Shown one piece after another: positions 10,016-19,963 of a stretch of DNA of 64,000 bases. Position 1 is the stretch's first letter; every line of letters begins with the position of its first letter. A model generated the notes under the pieces. It did no database searches, had not been told where the DNA came from, and saw only the letters and a list, made by a program, of their open reading frames with translations. This DNA comes from Bosea sp. (in: a-proteobacteria) (GTDB lineage Bacteria; Pseudomonadota; Alphaproteobacteria; Rhizobiales; Beijerinckiaceae): assembly GCA_023910605.1 (NCBI GenBank), contig JAAVVV010000001.1, positions 486,698-550,697 on the forward strand. Direction: 5' to 3'. The translations under genes were made by a program, and so were the position numbers.

Positions 10016-11066
10016 CGCGCAGGAACTGCAACACGCGCTGGGCGGTGGAGATGGCCAGATTCTCGAAATTGCTGTGCGCGCGGCCAATCAGATGCGGCAT
10101 CTGCTCGGAAGCGGGGCGAAGCCCGATGAGCGCCTGCACGGTGGGCCAGGACCAGCCCATCGCTTTGCCGATCACCAGGCAGGCGTCGCGATCTGAGCCG
10201 CAAAGGGCCTGCTCTGCCGCCGTCACCGAAATGCCGGCCAGCGTCGCGATGGCGCACAGCGCTTCCTCGGACTGGCCCTTGCCGGCGAAGGCCACCAGAG
10301 CGGCCTCGTCGAGGCGCTTGCTGTCCGACAGCGCCCGAATTGTCTCCATCGCTGCAGCCCGGGCGGCCGGATCATGCGTCAGCCCGGGCGCCGTCTCGGG
10401 CGCAGGCGGCTTGCGGCTCATCAGCGCGGCCGGCGCCGTCTTGTTCATCAGCTTGCGGCGCGCGCTTTCGCGGGCGGCGTTGGAGAGGTTGACCATCAGG
10501 TCCGTCGGAATGTCGTAGCGCGCGCCAAGCGCCACCTGCAGCGCATCGTCCGAATAGGCCCGCGTCACCAGCAGGCCCATGCCGCGGCCCGAGAAGCGCG
10601 CCGTCTCGTTGTTGACAAGCGCATGGGAGATCACGCGGTCGCCCTTGACCACGAGATAGTCCGTCACGTTCTCGGTGAGGTGCGGCCGTTCTGTGATCGC
10701 GAGCATGTGGTCCCGGCCCTTGGTGGATGCCACGGCAACCAGATCATGCTCGGTCAGAATCGGCGAGCGCGTCAGCACCGGGCGCGCCACCACGATCTCG
10801 TCGAGCGCCAGCTGTCGCACCACGCCGTGCGGCGCCCTCGCGAGGTCCGCCAGCCTGTCCGCCAGCGCCACGCGGCTCTGCAGGGACGTTCCGGCGGCCA
10901 GACGGCCGATCACCACGTCGAAGACGCTGATCTGATCGTCGGAATACTCCTCCAGCCGCGTGGCCAGCATATCCGTCACGCGAGCGATGGTCAGATTCTT
11001 CTGTTCTTCCGAGCGTGACGCAAGAGCGCTGTCGAGATGAGCCAGTATGGCGCTGACGGTGGTCAT
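9975..11066 (-). CDS. DUF2336 domain-containing protein
   Basis: A 363-residue protein of the alphaproteobacterial DUF2336 family. Helical repeats predominate from about residue 1 to 190 (for example SRVALADRLADLARAPHGVVRQLALDE), followed by the characteristic ITERPHLTENVTDYLVVKGD segment; the C-terminal third is less regular. There is no signal peptide or membrane segment. The biochemical function of the family is not established to my knowledge; HEAT-like repeats suggest a scaffold. It converges on trmB and is transcribed away from the rimP promoter region. Confidence 0.8.
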   Translation of the reverse strand: MTTVSAILAHLDSALASRSEEQKNLTIARVTDMLATRLEEYSDDQISVFDVVIGRLAAGTSLQSRVALADRLADLARAPHGVVRQLALDEIVVARPVLTRSPILTEHDLVAVASTKGRDHMLAITERPHLTENVTDYLVVKGDRVISHALVNNETARFSGRGMGLLVTRAYSDDALQVALGARYDIPTDLMVNLSNAARESARRKLMNKTAPAALMSRKPPAPETAPGLTHDPAARAAAMETIRALSDSKRLDEAALVAFAGKGQSEEALCAIATLAGISVTAAEQALCGSDRDACLVIGKAMGWSWPTVQALIGLRPASEQMPHLIGRAHSNFENLAISTAQRVLQFLRVKDQNAARIAAQG

Positions 11067-11210
11067 GGGGAGACGGCGAACCCTTCTGGAGTTGTCGTCA
11101 TTCTAACGGCCATCCGTCACCGATCGGTTAGCGGCGAGCCCCTGTTATGAAGCCTTGGCCGGAATTCCGCGCCAGCGCCGGCCTGGCCGGCAGGAGCGCA
11201 GCGAGCTTGC

Positions 11211-11239
11211 TTGAAAAGCTGCGCGACTTGGCCTATAGA
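11211..11239 (+). promoter_or_regulatory. Strong sigma-70 type promoter upstream of rimP-nusA-infB
   Basis: TTGAAA at 11211-11216 and TATAGA at 11234-11239 are separated by exactly 17 bases, a near-consensus housekeeping promoter for an alphaproteobacterium. Transcription would begin near 11246, about 150 bases before rimP. The first 60 bases of that transcript end in an intrinsic terminator, so full-length operon mRNA would need read-through. Inferred from sequence only. Confidence 0.65.
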
Positions 11240-11275
11240 GCCTCAAAGCTCTGGTTCAGGCTCATGGCCACGATC

Positions 11276-11307
11276 AAGAGCGGGTCCGAAACGACCCGCT
11301 CTTTTTT
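11276..11307 (+). terminator. Intrinsic terminator / possible attenuator in the rimP leader
   Basis: A perfect 11-base-pair stem (AAGAGCGGGTC at 11276-11286 with GACCCGCTCTT at 11293-11303) closes the 6-base loop CGAAAC. Its last two bases begin a run of six T residues (11302-11307), the classical form of a factor-independent terminator. It lies only about 30 bases after the predicted transcription start and 90 bases before rimP. It therefore defines either a ~60-nt small RNA or an attenuator for the operon. The rest of 11067-11396 holds no gene I can support. Confidence 0.8.
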
Positions 11308-11396
11308 GTTGCCGCGAGCAGGCCGCGGGCCCGAGGCTTCGGCCTCGGCGTGCGGGGCTTACCTGGACGCAATCGCAGGAAACACTGTTGCCGGCC

Positions 11397-12092
11397 ATGG
11401 ACGAACAGGACAAGCGCCTCATTGTGGAAAGCGGCGTCGCCGCGCGCGTCGCCGGTGTCGTCGAGCCCGTCATCGAGCAGCTCGGCTACAGGCTGGTGCG
11501 CGTGCGCGTCACTGGCCAGAACGGCTGCACGGTCCAGATCATGGCCGAGCGTCCCGACGGCTCCATGGGCGTTGACGATTGCGAGGCCGTGAGCCGCGCC
11601 GTGTCGCCAGCCCTCGATGTCGAGGAGCCGATCACCGCTGCGTACCATCTCGAGCTTTCGTCGCCGGGCATCGACAGGCCGCTGGTCCGCCCGTCGGATT
11701 TCGCGCGTTGGGCCGGCTTCGACACCAAGGTCGAGATGGAGGTCCCGGCCCATGGCCGCAAGCGCTATCGCGGCATCCTGCGCGGCGTGAACGGGGTCCA
11801 GGCCCTGCTGGAATTGCCCGACGCGCCGGTCGGGGTCGATCCCAGTGTGTCGCTGCCCATCGCCGACATGGCGGAGGCGCGGCTGATCCTGAGCGACGCG
11901 CTGATCGCCGAATCGCTCAAGCGCGGCAAAAGCGGGCTCGAGCCCGCGATGCCCGAGCCCGAAGCCGTGGAGCGCCGCAAGGCCGATGTCCGGCTCAAGG
12001 CCAACCGCCTCAAGGGCGGCAAACCCGATACGAAGGCGCGTCGCCAGGCGGCGTCCGCCACTCAAGACACATCATCTTCCGAGGAGAACTGA
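11397..12092 (+). CDS. rimP: Ribosome maturation factor RimP
   Basis: A 231-residue protein needed for 30S subunit assembly. The N-terminal RimP domain includes [18 protein letters not shown] (about residues 19-36), and the typical [14 protein letters not shown] motif falls near 83-96. An SH3-like C-terminal domain follows, with a basic Lys/Arg-rich tail of about 50 residues longer than the enteric protein. I chose ATG 11397 because [13 protein letters not shown] is where similarity begins; upstream in-frame codons run through the terminator. nusA starts three bases after the stop. Confidence 0.92.
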   Translation: MDEQDKRLIVESGVAARVAGVVEPVIEQLGYRLVRVRVTGQNGCTVQIMAERPDGSMGVDDCEAVSRAVSPALDVEEPITAAYHLELSSPGIDRPLVRPSDFARWAGFDTKVEMEVPAHGRKRYRGILRGVNGVQALLELPDAPVGVDPSVSLPIADMAEARLILSDALIAESLKRGKSGLEPAMPEPEAVERRKADVRLKANRLKGGKPDTKARRQAASATQDTSSSEEN

Positions 12093-12095
12093 GCC

Positions 12096-13682
12096 ATGGT
12101 CGTCAGCGCCAATCGCCTTGAGCTGTTGCAGATCGCCGACGCGGTCGCCCGCGAGAAGTCCATCGACCGCCAGATCGTGGTCGGCGCGATGGAGGATGCC
12201 ATCGCCAAGGCCGCCCGCTCGCGCTACGGCGCTGAAACCGACGTCCATGCCGAGATCCACCCCAAGACGGGCGAGCTGCGCCTGTCGCGCCACCTTCAGG
12301 TGGTCGAGCAGGTGGAGAACGACGCCACGCAGATCTCGCTGACCGAGGCGCGCCGCAAGAACCCCGCCGCCGAGCCGGGCGACGTGATCTCCGATCCGCT
12401 GCCGCCCTTCGATTTCGGCCGCATCGCCGCGCAATCCGCCAAGCAGGTCATCGTCCAGAAGGTGCGCGAGGCCGAGCGCGACCATCAGTATGACGAATAC
12501 AAGGACCGCATCGGCGACATCATCAACGGCGTGGTCAAGCGCGTCGAATATGGCAACGTCTTCGTCGATCTGGGCCGCGGCGAAGGCATCGTCCGCCGCG
12601 ACGAGCTGATCCCGCGCGAGACCTTCAAGGTCGGCGACCGCATCCGCGCCTATGTCTATGACGTGCGCCGCGAGCAGCGCGGACCGCAGATCTTCCTGTC
12701 ACGCACCCATCCGCAGTTCATGGCCAAGCTGTTCGGCCAGGAAGTGCCGGAAATCTACGACGGCATCGTGGAGATCAAGGCCGTCGCGCGTGATCCGGGC
12801 TCCCGCGCCAAGATCGCCGTCATCAGCCGGGATTCGTCCATCGATCCGGTCGGCGCCTGCGTCGGCATGCGCGGCAGCCGCGTCCAGGCGGTGGTCGGCG
12901 AGCTTCAGGGCGAGAAGGTCGACATCATTCCCTGGAGCCAGGACATCGCAACCTTCATCGTCAACGCCCTGCAGCCGGCCGAGGTCGCCAAGGTCGTGCT
13001 CGACGAGGAAGCCGACAAGATCGAGGTTGTGGTTCCCGACGAGCAGCTCTCGCTCGCCATCGGCCGCCGCGGCCAGAATGTGCGCCTCGCCTCGCAGCTC
13101 ACGGGCTGGAACATCGACATCCTGACGGAAGCCGAGGAATCGGAGCGCCGCCAGAAGGAGTTCGTCACGCGCACCGAGCTGTTCATGTCGGCCATGAACG
13201 TGGACGAGGTGGTCGGCCAGCTCCTCGCTTCGGAAGGCTTCCGCACGGTGGAGGAAGTCGCCTATGTCGACCTGTCCGAGCTTGCCGGCATCCAGGGCTT
13301 CGACGAGGACACCGCCTCCGAGATCCAGAACCGCGCGCTGAGCTACCTCGCCGAGCGCGAGGCCGAGTTCGACGCCCGCCGCCGCGAGCTTGGCGTGCTT
13401 GACGAACTGCGCGAGATCGATGGCGTCACCACCGCCATGATGGTGGCGCTGGGCGAGAACGAGGTGAGGTCGGTCGAGGACCTGGCCGGCTGCGCCACCG
13501 ATGACCTTGTGGGCTACACCGAGCGCAAGCAGGGCGAGACCATGCGTTACCCGGGCTTCCTCGACAGCTTCGGCCTGTCGCGCGACGAGGCCGAGGCCGT
13601 CATCATGGCGGCCCGTGTCAAGGCCGGCTGGATCGAGGCGCCGGCGCATGACGACGGCGTGTCCGAGAACGCGGAAGCCTGA
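12096..13682 (+). CDS. nusA: Transcription termination/antitermination factor NusA
   Basis: A 528-residue RNA polymerase-binding factor acting in pausing, termination and rRNA antitermination. Domains in order are: N-terminal polymerase-binding domain (about 1-130), S1 domain (about 135-200, with [20 protein letters not shown]), two KH domains (about 230-350, including the second-[22 protein letters not shown]), and two C-terminal helix-hairpin-helix repeats (about 365-515). GAGGAGAA immediately upstream provides a strong ribosome site. It follows rimP by three bases and precedes ylxR and infB, the conserved nusA operon order. Confidence 0.97.
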   Translation: MVVSANRLELLQIADAVAREKSIDRQIVVGAMEDAIAKAARSRYGAETDVHAEIHPKTGELRLSRHLQVVEQVENDATQISLTEARRKNPAAEPGDVISDPLPPFDFGRIAAQSAKQVIVQKVREAERDHQYDEYKDRIGDIINGVVKRVEYGNVFVDLGRGEGIVRRDELIPRETFKVGDRIRAYVYDVRREQRGPQIFLSRTHPQFMAKLFGQEVPEIYDGIVEIKAVARDPGSRAKIAVISRDSSIDPVGACVGMRGSRVQAVVGELQGEKVDIIPWSQDIATFIVNALQPAEVAKVVLDEEADKIEVVVPDEQLSLAIGRRGQNVRLASQLTGWNIDILTEAEESERRQKEFVTRTELFMSAMNVDEVVGQLLASEGFRTVEEVAYVDLSELAGIQGFDEDTASEIQNRALSYLAEREAEFDARRRELGVLDELREIDGVTTAMMVALGENEVRSVEDLAGCATDDLVGYTERKQGETMRYPGFLDSFGLSRDEAEAVIMAARVKAGWIEAPAHDDGVSENAEA

Positions 13683-13704
13683 GCGGACCGGGCCGGGGCC
13701 CCCG

Positions 13705-14391
13705 ATGGGCGCGCGCCGTGACGAGCCGGACAGCGAGCGCCGCTGCGTGGCCACGCGGCTGGCGCTCCCGGTGGAGGAGCTGCTGCGCTTCGTGGCGGGC
13801 CCCGATGGCCGGCTGACGCCGGACATCCGGCGCAAGCTGCCGGGCCGCGGCGTCTGGACGGCCCTCTCGCGCGAGGCGGTGGAGCGTGCGGTCCGCACAC
13901 GGGCCTTCCCGCGTTCGCTCAAGAGCGCGGTGGAGGTGCCCGATGGCCTTGCCGACGAGGTGGACGCGCTGCTGGTCAGGGACGCGCTCCAGTCGCTGTC
14001 ATTCGCCAACAAGGCCGGGCTGCTCGTCACCGGCTTCGGCAAGGTCGAGGCGGCGCTCTCCGGCGCCCGCGCGCCCGCCATCTGGATTGAGGCGGCCGAT
14101 GGCGCCGAGGATGGTCGCCGCAAGCTGATGCAGGCCATGCGCCGGCGTCATGGCGACCATTCGTCCGCAGTTCCGATCGCCGATTGTTTCGACAGCCACG
14201 ATTTGGGGTTAGCCTTGGGGCGTGAGCTTGTGATACACGCTGCGCTCAAAGACGGCGCGGCGTCGGGGGCATTCCTCGATCGCTGGCGTCGGCTCGTGCA
14301 TTTCCGGACACGGCCCTTGCCCCAAGCAGCCATGCCCGCAGGCGCAGATGAGTTTCAAAAAGATGTAACCGCAGGACCGACATCGGAATGA
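13705..14391 (+). CDS. YlxR/DUF448 RNA-binding protein with C-terminal L7Ae-like region
   Basis: A 228-residue protein. Residues about 8-75 are a YlxR (DUF448) domain: RRCVATR, then [15 protein letters not shown] and KLPGRGVW, the usual landmarks. Residues 85-175 resemble the ribosomal L7Ae-like fold found fused to YlxR in alphaproteobacteria ([20 protein letters not shown]). The remaining tail is variable. YlxR proteins are RNA- or nucleoid-binding and almost always lie between nusA and infB, as here. Start at ATG 13705 keeps the domain and leaves 22 bases after nusA; the stop overlaps the infB start as ATGA. Confidence 0.87.
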   Translation: MGARRDEPDSERRCVATRLALPVEELLRFVAGPDGRLTPDIRRKLPGRGVWTALSREAVERAVRTRAFPRSLKSAVEVPDGLADEVDALLVRDALQSLSFANKAGLLVTGFGKVEAALSGARAPAIWIEAADGAEDGRRKLMQAMRRRHGDHSSAVPIADCFDSHDLGLALGRELVIHAALKDGAASGAFLDRWRRLVHFRTRPLPQAAMPAGADEFQKDVTAGPTSE

Positions 14392-17300
14392 CCGATCCAA
14401 AGAACCCCGGCGACAAGACCTTGACCGTGTCGCCGCCCAAGACCCTGACGCTGAAGCGTCCGGTCGAACAGAACACGGTCAAGCAGAGCTTCTCCCACGG
14501 ACGGTCGAAATCCGTCGTGGTCGAGGTCAAGCGCCGCATCGCGGGCCCGCATGAGGGTGCCCACCAGGCTGCGCCGGCTCCCCGCCCGCCCGCACCGGCC
14601 CCGGCTCCCCAGCCGGCTGTTCCGCCCCCCGCCGCGCCGAAGGCGGCTGCTCCGCCACCTGCCGCGCAGAAGCTGGCAGCCGGCATGGTGCTGCGCACGC
14701 TGTCCGCCGATGAGCACGATGCCCGCACCCGCGCCTTGGCCGATTCCCGTGGCCGCGAGAGCGAGGAGCGCCGCCGCGCCGAGGAAGAGGCCCGCGCCCG
14801 CGCCGCCCGCGAGGAGCGCGAACGCGCCGAGCGCGAGGCCGCTGCCGCCCGTGTGCGCGAGGACGAGGAACGTCGCCGCGCAGAGGAAGATTTCCGCCGT
14901 CGTGGCCGCGATGAGGCTTCGCGCCGTCTGGGCGAGGACGCTGCCCCGGTGCGCTCTTCGCAGCCTGCGGCCGGCCCCGGCTCTGCACGCACCGATGGCC
15001 GCCCCTTCCGCATGGATGGCCGTCCCCCGCGCATCGACATTCCCCGCCCGCCGCGCGATGACAGGCCTGCCCGCCCCGAGGGCGAACGTCCCGCCATGCG
15101 CAGCGATCGTCCCCGCCCCGAGGGCGGCTTGCGTGCGCGCGAGGGCGATGGACCCCGCGCTCCCCGTCCCGAAGGCGGTTTTGGCGGCCCTCGCCCCGAG
15201 GGCGGCTTCCGCCCGCGCGAGGGTGGCGCTCCCCGTCCCGAAGGCGGCTTCCGCCCCCGTACCGAGGGTTCCGGTCCCCGCCCCGAGGGCGGTTATCGTG
15301 GCCCGCGGCCTGAAGGCGCAGGTCCGCGGCCTGAAGGCGGCTTCCGCCCCCGCACCGAAGGCGATGGACCCCGCGGTCCCCGTCCGTCCGGCGGCTTCGG
15401 CTTTGGCTCCGGCGCGGGCGCCCGCATGCTGCGCACCAGCACGGGCGAGGCGCCGCCTGTCGATCTGTCCTTGCCGCGCCGCGCGCCTCCTGGCGCCGGT
15501 CGCCCGCGCTCCGATGATGATGACCGCGCCGGCGTGCGCCGGGGTCCCGGCGGCGCGCCCAAGCCGGGCAGCACCGAAGTCCGCGTCCCCAAGGTCGGGG
15601 ACAAGAGCCGCGGCCGCCTGACGCTGACCAACGCGCTTGATGCCGACGCCGAGCGCATGCGCTCGGTGGCGGCCTTCCGCCGCCGCGTGCAGCGGATGAG
15701 CGGGCGCGGCGCTGCCAGCGAGCCCAAGGAGAAGCTCTCGCGCGAGGTGATCATCCCCGAGACGATCACCATCCAGGAACTCGCGAACCGCATGTCGGAA
15801 CGCGCGGTCGATGTCATCCGCTTCCTGATGAAGCAGGGCCAGATGCTCAAGATCACGGACGTGCTGGATGCGGACTCCGCCCAGCTCATCGCCGAGGACA
15901 TGGGCCACACGGTCAAGCGCGTCTCGGAAGCCGACGTGGAAGAAGGCCTGTTCAACCTCGTCGACGAGGACGACATGCTGGCTCCGCGCCCGGCCGTCGT
16001 GACCATCATGGGCCATGTCGACCACGGCAAGACCTCGCTGCTCGACGCAATCCGCAAGACCAATGTGGTTTCGGGCGAGGCGGGCGGGATCACCCAGCAT
16101 ATCGGCGCCTATCAGGTGTCGACGCCTTCGGGCGCCCGCGTCACCTTCATCGACACGCCCGGCCACGCCGCCTTCACACAGATGCGCGCGCGCGGGGCCA
16201 AGGTCACGGACATCGTCGTGCTGGTCGTGGCGGCGAATGACTCGGTGATGCCCCAGACCGTCGAGGCCATCAACCACGCCAAGGCCGCCAGGGTGCCGCT
16301 GATCGTGGCGATCAACAAGGTCGATCTGCCCGACGCAAGGCCGGAGCGGGTCAAGACCGACCTGATCCAGCACGGCGTCCAGGTGGAGAGCCTGGGCGGA
16401 GACGTGCTCGAGATCGAGCTGTCGGCCAAGACGCGCCTCAATCTCGACAAGCTGCTTGAGGCCATTGCGCTGCAGGCCGAGTTGCTGAGCCTGACGGCGA
16501 ACCCGGACCGCCCTGCCGAAGGCACGGTGATCGAGGCCAAGCTCGATCGCGGCCGCGGCCCCGTGGCCACGGTTCTCGTCCAGCGCGGCACGTTGCGCAC
16601 CGGCGACATCATCGTCGCGGGCTCCGAATGGGGCCGCGTGCGCGCCCTGATCGGCGATACCGGCGCGACCATGAAGGAGGCTCCGCCCTCCATGCCGGTC
16701 GAGGTCCTCGGCTTCAACGGCACCCCGGAGGCAGGCGACCGCGTCGCCGTCGTCGAGTCCGAGGCCCGCGCCCGCGAGATCACCGACTACCGCATGCGCC
16801 AGAAGCGCGACATCGCCGCCGCGCGCGGCACGTCGGGCGCTGGCCGCAGCCTCGTCGACATGATGCGCGACCTGAAGGCCAGCGCGGGCCGCAAGGAGTT
16901 CCCGCTTCTGGTCAAGGGCGACGTGCAGGGCTCGGTCGAGGCCATCGTCGGCGCGCTCGACAAGCTTGGCACCGATGAGGTGCGCGCCCGCGTGCTGCTC
17001 TCGGGCGTCGGCGGCATCAATGAATCCGATGTCACGCTCGCCCAGGCTTCGGGCGCGGTGCTGATCGGCTTCAACGTCCGCGCCAACAAGGAAGCACGCG
17101 AGGCGGCCGAGAGGGCCGGCGTCGAGATCCGCTACTACAACATCATCTACGATCTCGTGGATGACGTTAAGGCGGCGATGTCGGGCCTGCTTGCGCCCAC
17201 CCTGCGCGAAACCATGCTCGGCACGGCCACCATGCTCGAGATCTTCAACATCACGAAGGTCGGCAAGATCGCCGGCTGCCGTGTCACTGAAGGCACCATC

Positions 17301-17504
17301 GAGCGCGGCCAGCATGTCCGCCTGATCCGCGACAACACCGTCATCCACGAAGGCAAGCTCTCCACGCTCAAGCGCTTCAAGGATGACGTCAAGGAGGTTC
17401 AGGTCGGCCAGGAATGCGGCATGTCCTTCGAGAACTATCAGGACATCCGCGCCGGCGACGTGGTGGAATGCTACCGCATCGAGGAGATCAAGCGCACGCT
17501 CTGA
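14388..17504 (+). CDS. infB: Translation initiation factor IF-2
   Basis: A 1038-residue initiation GTPase that positions fMet-tRNA on the 30S subunit. After a short IF2-associated N-terminal motif come an Arg/Glu/Ala-rich helical segment (about residues 122-180) and a Pro/Arg/Gly/Glu repeat (242-338). The conserved region follows: IF2-N domain near 455-505, G domain with [14 protein letters not shown] (about 542-555), DTPGHAAF and NKVD, then domains II-IV to the C-terminus. Start ATG 14388 overlaps the ylxR stop. The N-terminal linker is much longer than in many bacteria; this part is not conserved in the family. Confidence 0.97.
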   Translation: MTDPKNPGDKTLTVSPPKTLTLKRPVEQNTVKQSFSHGRSKSVVVEVKRRIAGPHEGAHQAAPAPRPPAPAPAPQPAVPPPAAPKAAAPPPAAQKLAAGMVLRTLSADEHDARTRALADSRGRESEERRRAEEEARARAAREERERAEREAAAARVREDEERRRAEEDFRRRGRDEASRRLGEDAAPVRSSQPAAGPGSARTDGRPFRMDGRPPRIDIPRPPRDDRPARPEGERPAMRSDRPRPEGGLRAREGDGPRAPRPEGGFGGPRPEGGFRPREGGAPRPEGGFRPRTEGSGPRPEGGYRGPRPEGAGPRPEGGFRPRTEGDGPRGPRPSGGFGFGSGAGARMLRTSTGEAPPVDLSLPRRAPPGAGRPRSDDDDRAGVRRGPGGAPKPGSTEVRVPKVGDKSRGRLTLTNALDADAERMRSVAAFRRRVQRMSGRGAASEPKEKLSREVIIPETITIQELANRMSERAVDVIRFLMKQGQMLKITDVLDADSAQLIAEDMGHTVKRVSEADVEEGLFNLVDEDDMLAPRPAVVTIMGHVDHGKTSLLDAIRKTNVVSGEAGGITQHIGAYQVSTPSGARVTFIDTPGHAAFTQMRARGAKVTDIVVLVVAANDSVMPQTVEAINHAKAARVPLIVAINKVDLPDARPERVKTDLIQHGVQVESLGGDVLEIELSAKTRLNLDKLLEAIALQAELLSLTANPDRPAEGTVIEAKLDRGRGPVATVLVQRGTLRTGDIIVAGSEWGRVRALIGDTGATMKEAPPSMPVEVLGFNGTPEAGDRVAVVESEARAREITDYRMRQKRDIAAARGTSGAGRSLVDMMRDLKASAGRKEFPLLVKGDVQGSVEAIVGALDKLGTDEVRARVLLSGVGGINESDVTLAQASGAVLIGFNVRANKEAREAAERAGVEIRYYNIIYDLVDDVKAAMSGLLAPTLRETMLGTATMLEIFNITKVGKIAGCRVTEGTIERGQHVRLIRDNTVIHEGKLSTLKRFKDDVKEVQVGQECGMSFENYQDIRAGDVVECYRIEEIKRTL
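15111..15402 (+). repeat. Degenerate coding repeat (PRPEGG units) in the IF-2 linker
   Basis: About eight imperfect copies of a unit reading [10 protein letters not shown](T/E)EG in protein, spread over residues 242-338 of IF-2. The DNA units share the core CCCGAGGGCGG or CCCGAAGGCGG, with spacing that varies between 8 and 16 codons. Such runs tend to expand or contract by slippage. The region is predicted to be disordered, with strong positive and negative charge mixed with glycine and proline. Confidence 0.85.
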
Positions 17505-17533
17505 TCGCTGCGCCTGGCCCAGCCTCTGCAGAA

Positions 17534-17556
17534 CCCGGCCCCTTGAGGGGGCCGGG
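17534..17556 (+). terminator. GC-rich hairpin between infB and rbfA
   Basis: CCCGGCCCC (17534-17542) pairs with GGGGCCGGG (17548-17556) around the loop TTGAG, 30 bases after the infB stop. No T-run follows (the next bases are CCGTTACCC). It may be a weak or factor-dependent terminator, or an mRNA-stabilising or processing stem inside the operon, since rbfA and truB follow on the same strand. Confidence 0.4.
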
Positions 17557-17635
17557 CCGTTACCCTAACCAGACGGGCCCGGGATCATGCATTCCGGGCT
17601 GACGGTCCTGCCGGTCCGAGCCCGGAAAGCGAACC

Positions 17636-18067
17636 ATGGCCAAACCCAGCTCCAAGACGCCCAAGGGCCCCACGCAGCGGCAGTTGCGCGTGGGCGAACT
17701 GATCCGCCACGAGCTGGCGGCCATCCTCTCGCGCGGCGGGATCCATGATCCGGTTCTGGCGAAATACGTGATCTCGGTGACGCAGGTGCGCCTGTCGCCC
17801 GATCTCAAGCTCGCCACCTGCTACATCATGCCCCTTGGCGGACAGGACGAGAAGCCGGTCATCGCCGCGCTCGACCAGCACAAGCGCTTCCTGCGCGGCG
17901 AGATCGCGCACCGCGTGAATCTCAAATTTGCGCCCGATCTGCGCTTCCGCCGCGATGAGGCCTTCGACGAGGCGCTGCGCATCGACCGCCTGCTCCATTC
18001 CGACAAGGTGCAGCGCGACCTGCGCAAGCCTTCCGAAACGACCGCTGACGATGCGGACGAGGCCTGA
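17636..18067 (+). CDS. rbfA: 30S ribosome-binding factor RbfA
   Basis: A 143-residue cold-shock-associated factor that binds the 30S subunit and helps 16S rRNA 5'-end maturation. The KH-like domain begins with [20 protein letters not shown] and includes the conserved [20 protein letters not shown] segment; the family motif [18 protein letters not shown] is near residues 100-117. GGAAAGCGAACC before the ATG contains a plausible ribosome site. truB starts one base after the stop, matching the conserved infB-rbfA-truB order. Confidence 0.94.
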   Translation: MAKPSSKTPKGPTQRQLRVGELIRHELAAILSRGGIHDPVLAKYVISVTQVRLSPDLKLATCYIMPLGGQDEKPVIAALDQHKRFLRGEIAHRVNLKFAPDLRFRRDEAFDEALRIDRLLHSDKVQRDLRKPSETTADDADEA

Positions 18068-18068
18068 C

Positions 18069-19025
18069 ATGGCAAGCCTGATCCAGGAGCCCGCCGCCGC
18101 GGCCGATGCCCCGTCGGCCCCCCGACCCAAGAAGCGTGACATCCACGGCTGGCTCATCCTCGACAAGCCGGTGGGCGAGACATCGACCCATGCCGTTGCG
18201 GTGGTGAAGCGCGCCTTCCAGGCCAAGAAGGCCGGCCATGCCGGCACGCTCGATCCGCTCGCCTCCGGCCTGCTGCCCGTTGCGATGGGTGAAGCCACAA
18301 AGACCGTGCCCTTCGTCATGGACGGGCGCAAGGCCTACCGCTTCACCGTGACCTGGGGCGCCGAGACCGCGACGGACGATGCCGAGGGTGAGGTCACGCA
18401 CAGCAGCGCCGACAGGCCGGACGAAGCGGCGATCCTGGCGATCCTGCCGCGATTCACCGGCACGATCCTGCAGGTGCCGCCGAAATACTCCGCCATCAAG
18501 ATCGCGGGCGAGCGCGCCTATGATCTGGCGCGCGAGGGCGAGGAGGTGACGCTCCAGCCGCGCCCGGTCGAGATCGACGCGCTGCGTCTGGTGGGGCACG
18601 AGGATGGCCGCTCCACCTTCGAGGCGGAATGCGGCAAGGGCACCTATGTGCGGGCGCTGGCCCGCGATTTCGGGCGTCTTCTGGGCTGCTTCGGCCATGT
18701 CACCGCGCTGCGCCGCACGCGTGTCGGCCCCTTCACCGAGGCGGACGCAACGCCGCTGGCCGCGCTGGATCAGGCCCGGCGCGAGGGCGGCGACGTCATG
18801 GGCTTCATCACGCCGGTCGACCGGGCGCTCAGCGAGATCCCGGCGGTCCATGTCAACCGCAACGATGCCAATCGGCTGATGCGCGGCCAGTCCTGCCTGC
18901 TGCGCGGGGCCGGAGCGCCGATCGATGAGGCGGCGGTCGCGGTGTTCTCGAGCGGCGCGCTTGTCGCCATCGGTGAGGTTGCGCGGGGCGAGCTGCATCC
19001 CAGGCGGGTGTTCCACCTGGGATAG
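18069..19025 (+). CDS. truB: tRNA pseudouridine(55) synthase TruB
   Basis: A 318-residue enzyme that makes pseudouridine 55 in the T-loop of tRNAs. The catalytic aspartate is in HAGTLDPLASGLLPVA (about residues 58-73), preceded by GWLILDKPVGETSTHAV. The C-terminal part contains the family's TyrRS-like KGTYVRALARDFGRLLG motif. An N-terminal extension of about 25 residues rich in Ala and Pro precedes the domain. The ATG one base after the rbfA stop is the clear start. In many relatives rpsO and pnp follow truB; here the next gene is on the other strand. Confidence 0.95.
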   Translation: MASLIQEPAAAADAPSAPRPKKRDIHGWLILDKPVGETSTHAVAVVKRAFQAKKAGHAGTLDPLASGLLPVAMGEATKTVPFVMDGRKAYRFTVTWGAETATDDAEGEVTHSSADRPDEAAILAILPRFTGTILQVPPKYSAIKIAGERAYDLAREGEEVTLQPRPVEIDALRLVGHEDGRSTFEAECGKGTYVRALARDFGRLLGCFGHVTALRRTRVGPFTEADATPLAALDQARREGGDVMGFITPVDRALSEIPAVHVNRNDANRLMRGQSCLLRGAGAPIDEAAVAVFSSGALVAIGEVARGELHPRRVFHLG

Positions 19026-19071
19026 GCTTTCTGTTGGGCTGAGCCTCGCCCTGGGCCGAGCCTTGGCTGCC

Positions 19072-19422
19072 TCAGCGGGCGGCAGTCACCATGATCTCGA
19101 CCTTGTAGTCCGGCGTCGCCAGATCGGCCTTCACCGTGGCGCGCGCCGGCGTGTGGCCCTGCACGACCCACTTGTCCCAGACCGCGTTCATCTCGCCGAA
19201 AGTGGCCATGTCGGTCAGCCAGATGTTGGCGCTGAGGATCTTGCTCTTGTCGCTGCCGGCCTCGACCAGCCTGGCCTCGATCTGGGCCAGGATGTCGGCG
19301 GTCTGCTCGGCCACCGACTTGCCCCTGGGCTCGCTGGCAACATGCCCGGCGAGATAGACGGTGGAGCCATGGGCGACAGCCATGCTCATGCGGGGGCCGA
19401 CGCCGAAACGCTCGATGCTCAT
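19072..19422 (-). CDS. RidA/YER057c/UK114-family protein
   Basis: A 116-residue protein of the RidA superfamily, whose best known members hydrolyse reactive enamines/imines formed by PLP enzymes. The fold landmarks are present: VYLAGHVASEP, QTADILAQIEARLVEAGSDKSKI and the C-terminal GHTPARATVKADLATPDYKVEI, which keeps the conserved arginine of the active site (PAR). AAGGAT upstream of the ATG is an acceptable ribosome site. It stands alone between truB and a convergently unrelated membrane gene; the exact substrate cannot be told from sequence. Confidence 0.86.
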   Translation of the reverse strand: MSIERFGVGPRMSMAVAHGSTVYLAGHVASEPRGKSVAEQTADILAQIEARLVEAGSDKSKILSANIWLTDMATFGEMNAVWDKWVVQGHTPARATVKADLATPDYKVEIMVTAAR

Positions 19423-19492
19423 GAAGGGTATCCTTGATTGAAGTGAAGTTCCGGCTTTGTCCTATCGCAAGCTGCGGCACGGGGCAAACCCC

Positions 19493-19945
19493 TCAGCCGG
19501 CCACGGCCATCCAGCCGGCCCAGATCGCGCCATAGCGCAGGCCCTTGCCGAGGCCCACGATCAGCGCGAAACGTCCCAGCGGATAGCGCAGCGCGCCCGC
19601 CGCCACCGTGCCGAGATCGCCGATGCCCGGCACCCAGGACAACAGGAGCGCCACCCAGCCGAAGCGCGCGAAAAGCCGCTCGCCTCTGGCAAGCGTCGCC
19701 GGCTCTGGCCTCAGCCGCGCGGGCAGCCGCTCCATGCCGCCCCCGGCCACCGCCCTGCCCACCCACCAGTTGACCATCGAGCCGAGCGTGTTGAAAACGG
19801 TCGCGACCACGAACAGCGCCGGCGCGTTGACCTGTCCGCGGTGCAGCAGCCCTGCGAAGGTGGCCTCCGACGGAAAGGGCAGGATGGTGGCCGCGAGGAA
19901 GGCCGATGCGGCCATGGTGGCCAGCGAAACGAGGTTTTCAAGCAC
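19493..19945 (-). CDS. YqaA/DedA-type small membrane protein (VTT domain)
   Basis: A 150-residue integral membrane protein resembling the YqaA branch of the DedA/VTT family. About four hydrophobic segments are seen (near residues 8-25, 42-65, 95-115 and 125-148). The FPSEATFAGLL and GSMVNWWVGRAV motifs and the SWVPGIGDLGTVAAGALR loop fit the family. DedA relatives act in membrane homeostasis and polyprenyl-phosphate or lipid flipping; the role of YqaA is not settled. It begins with GTG at 19945, 18 bases after coaA on the same strand, without a clear Shine-Dalgarno, so coupling to coaA is possible. Confidence 0.78.
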   Translation of the reverse strand: MLENLVSLATMAASAFLAATILPFPSEATFAGLLHRGQVNAPALFVVATVFNTLGSMVNWWVGRAVAGGGMERLPARLRPEPATLARGERLFARFGWVALLLSWVPGIGDLGTVAAGALRYPLGRFALIVGLGKGLRYGAIWAGWMAVAG

Positions 19946-19963
19946 GACAGGCGACGTTCGGCG

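Noticed and set aside
11147-11575. Plus-strand frame of 142 codons over the rimP leader
   Set aside because: It runs through the terminator and into rimP in another frame; no ribosome site and no family. A leader peptide from ATG 11263 was considered but has no early stop.
14355-17348. Open frame of 997 codons on the minus strand opposite infB
   Set aside because: Exact antisense to infB. The product is low-complexity Ala/Gly/Arg/His typical of high-G+C antisense frames, and the IF-2 reading is unambiguous.
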